Assembly (NCBI RefSeq): GCF_008831285.2
Contig: NC_045141.1
Location: 24,227,315-24,291,314 of the forward strand
From: Nymphaea colorata
Taxonomy: Eukaryota > Streptophyta > Magnoliopsida > Nymphaeales > Nymphaeaceae
DNA length: 64,000 nucleotides
Reading direction: 5' to 3'
Made by a program: the position numbers and the translations under genes. This document shows positions 61,826 to 64,000 of the stretch, in pieces (position 1 is the stretch's first letter; each line of letters begins with the position of its first letter). The notes beneath the pieces are model-generated. The model saw nothing but the letters and a program-made list of their open reading frames with translations, was not told where the DNA came from and did no database searches.

Positions 61826-61962
61826 TCTCTGCTACATATTTGAATAATGCACTCAGACCTCACCTTCCTCCTTTTCATCTTTTCTCCTTCCTCTAACTAA
61901 TATACGCCAACAAAAGTTAACTCTCTCGTTCTCTCTCTCGTGGGGAACTCTGTGTGGTGGCG

Positions 61963-62817
61963 ATGGCGGTAGCCGAGTTCCTGTACTCCGCATGCTCCAT
62001 CACCGCCACAGCCTCCACCGACCGCCATTGCTCCTCCTCCTCCTTCCTTCCTTCCAAGGCGTACCGCCTGTTGAAGTACCACCCTCCTGGATTGCAGCTT
62101 ACCAGCTCTCCTCGACGCCAACAAGCGTTCAAGTTGGTCTGCTCGGCCGCACCACAGTGAGACTTTCGCTTTCTCTCCCTCTGTAAAGCACGGTTACAAA
62201 CTAAATTATAAGTAGGAAGGAGGAAGGAGGAGTACTTGCTCAAGATTTACTACTTCCGGTTGAGTAGAGTCGAGTCGAGTCGACGTTGCAAGCGTTGAAA
62301 CTCTACAACCATCACTTTGTTCATAGATGGAAGACTCCTAGCCGATTCTTACAAAGCCAGGAAATATTATTTTGATAACCATCTAATGCTTCAGTCCAAT
62401 CAAGAAAATAAACTTTTCCGGTGAACAAGGAATGGAACCCTATTATTTGGATGTGTTTCTATAAAAACGGTTGTACTCCTATTTAAAAAACTAAACAAAG
62501 AGTGAAATAAGAGAATTGCAATGTTGTTTCAGTTAGTTGGTAGCGGTGTATATACAGTCTTGGATGACAATTTTGTTGTTGGGTATGTAGGATTTTCATG
62601 TCTGGAAGATTGGTCTTGCTTGGTTTCACTTACTTTAGGTATTTGAATTTCAGAATGTTGGTTGTTCAGCATTCTTGTTTTTCCCTGTGCTTGTAGGCAA
62701 GTGGAAGCCCCGGCTCCGGCTGCATCTGCTGCCGTGTCTCCTTCGCTTAACGGGAAGCCTAAATTGGAGAGTTCCGAGTGCTACGGTGTTTTCTGCCTCC
62801 ATTATGACTTCAAAACG
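61963..62817 (+). CDS. NADP-MDH: Chloroplast NADP-dependent malate dehydrogenase, first two exons (cut by window edge)
   Basis: Exon 1 is 61963-62156 and exon 2 is 62697-62817, with GT-AG junctions and frame kept (CA/G joins to Gln). The product starts MAVAEFLYSACSITATAS, a Ser/Ala-rich plastid transit peptide, and runs to SAAP, QVEAPAPAASAAVSP and ESSECYGVFCLHYDFKT. The block ECYGVFC with its 5-residue Cys spacing is the N-terminal extension of plant NADP-MDH. Its cysteine pair (Cys24/Cys29 in sorghum numbering) is reduced by thioredoxin to activate the enzyme in the light, coupling malate export to stromal NADPH. The next expected exon (EEExKxWKKLI and the Rossmann fold) is not seen in 62818-64000, so it lies to the right. 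The ATG is the first in a favourable context (GCGATGGCG). Confidence 0.9.
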
Positions 62818-63696
62818 GTAAGATGCCCTTCTCAATTTTACGTTCCATTTTTTTTTTTTGAAAGAGAAAGAGAGATATCTATCTATTTGAATTTCAAGGG
62901 CATAAAATCGATGGCTTTCATTGGTCCAAAAGTTTTCCTTCTTTTTGTCCGGGTGCTCCCGCTTTTCTTCTTTTTGAGAGGTGTTAATGTTTTCTGCAAA
63001 AGATGCTCCGCCTTACCCTAATTTTTTTTTTGAAACTGCTTTGTTTTATACGAATTTGCAAAAACGATCCTTTCTTTTTGCCAAATCTCTCCAAAGGGCC
63101 CTAATTTCTAATTAAGTTGACGGCAATCCCTTATAATTCCCTTCAAAGGGTTAAGATTACGGGGTATTACCACCTTCCTTAGCTATCTAACCTTGATTGA
63201 CATCCGACCACATGCAGTCCCTGTTCTTCCCTGTAGTGGAATCACAAAGCTGACACGGTTAAACAAGGCATCCTTTTGTCGAAACACTTAGGCAGAGGTT
63301 TACAACAAAACCATGGTGAAAAAAAAACTTGGGGGGTTTTCTTAGAAACCTCTTTTTTGAATGATGGGTTGTTTTATTTTCTAGGACCTGGAGTGTATCA
63401 TCCAAACACAAAAACACAAAAACTGAAAACTCATTGAAGAACTTAACTTTTTATGAAACTAAATTTTCGATGGTGTCATCCTAACGCCCCTTAAAACTCC
63501 TTTGACATTATTGGGCAATGTCATTGTGATTGACTTGTAATACTCAAGCCTAGATTTCCACTTGAAAGCGGCCGATTCCAGTTTATTGTTTCCTTTTCGT
63601 TGGCCGATATCCCATAGGCAGCATGATCACGTTCATATAGCTACCTGTCATTCTGCATTGACTGGAAGCTAACCATGGCCTCTTTTTATTGTCCCA

Positions 63697-63779
<83 letters not shown>

Positions 63780-64000
63780 GGCAGACGAAGGAGAATATTA
63801 ATGAAGGGCATTTGCAAATGGGGGCCAGTGGGAGGAGACGACTCAGACGAGGCCCCCTTGATTTTAATATTTTAAAAACGGATCCATTTCATTTGAAAAA
63901 GCTTTTTAAGTTTGTAGAGAATATGGTTAGGCTTCCCTTAGAAGTTGTAAAAAAAAAAAAACATAAGCCAGTGTGCCACCAGAACCCACTGATATTAATC
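62818..64000 (+). other. Intron 2 of NADP-MDH, cut by the window edge
   Basis: Starts at donor GTAAGATG. At least 1.18 kb with no recognisable exon. Includes possible termini of the tgtttggatga MITE family (63394-63407 and 63472-63486). Confidence 0.6.
63697..63777. repeat. (AT)n microsatellite
   Basis: About 80 bp of TA with one CA interruption, inside the NADP-MDH intron. Overlapping frames are artefacts. Confidence 0.95.

Larger units (their letters stand above)
53481..61962. other. Intergenic region before the NADP-malate dehydrogenase gene
   Basis: No convincing protein gene. Contains a (CT)n-(TA)n array (55802-55878), a small element remnant (58733-58806), LINE zf-RVT remnants (59200-60120) and an inverted-terminus element (60400-60557). 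Blocks 53500-55100, 56200-57600 and 60560-61560 hold only chance frames. Confidence 0.6.

Noticed and set aside
61897-62243. Minus-strand frames antisense to NADP-MDH exon 1
   Set aside because: They are shadows of the GC-rich transit-peptide exon.
1-64000. CRISPR arrays, bacterial operons, riboswitches
   Set aside because: The window is plant nuclear DNA; the repeats are microsatellites, tandem duplications or transposon remnants without spaced direct-repeat structure.

Overview
This is nuclear DNA of a flowering plant. The evidence is long AT-rich intergenic DNA full of microsatellites, spliceosomal introns, a plastid-targeted NADP-malate dehydrogenase, plant-only GT37 fucosyltransferases and a plant FluG/NodGS fusion gene. 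I see no grass-like GC bias across the genes. I cannot name the species.

Layout. (1) 639-5913, minus strand: five exons of a large acidic RING-type E3 ubiquitin-ligase-like gene. Its RING exon should lie left of the window. A GC-rich promoter region with a palindromic G-box follows at about 6600-7060. (2) 7.1-16.8 kb: intergenic DNA with MITE-like elements, tandem duplications, a SINE-like element, a LINE 3' remnant, compound microsatellites and an unexplained GC-rich island. (3) 16787-32401, plus strand: a complete 18-exon FluG/NodGS-like gene (amidohydrolase fused to type I glutamine synthetase, 863 codons plus stop, built from splice sites). Intron 3 has all the marks of a minor-spliceosome AT-AC (U12-type) intron. 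(4) 35.3-53.5 kb, plus strand: a tandem array of intronless GT37 (xyloglucan fucosyltransferase family) genes, with three intact 528-aa copies, one ancient fragment (41.05-41.58 kb) and one recent pseudogene (51.4-53.5 kb) split by an insertion with 9-bp target-site-like flanks. (5) 53.5-61.9 kb: intergenic DNA with a LINE zf-RVT remnant and small inverted-terminus elements. (6) 61963 to the right edge, plus strand: the first two exons of chloroplast NADP-malate dehydrogenase, including the redox-regulatory cysteine pair of the N-terminal extension.

The four loci are not an obvious pathway. The coherent unit is the fucosyltransferase array, which shows repeated tandem duplication and decay. 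The most distinctive molecular feature is the AT-AC intron in the FluG gene. Exon coordinates come from splice consensus, reading-frame continuity and family knowledge, not from transcripts.
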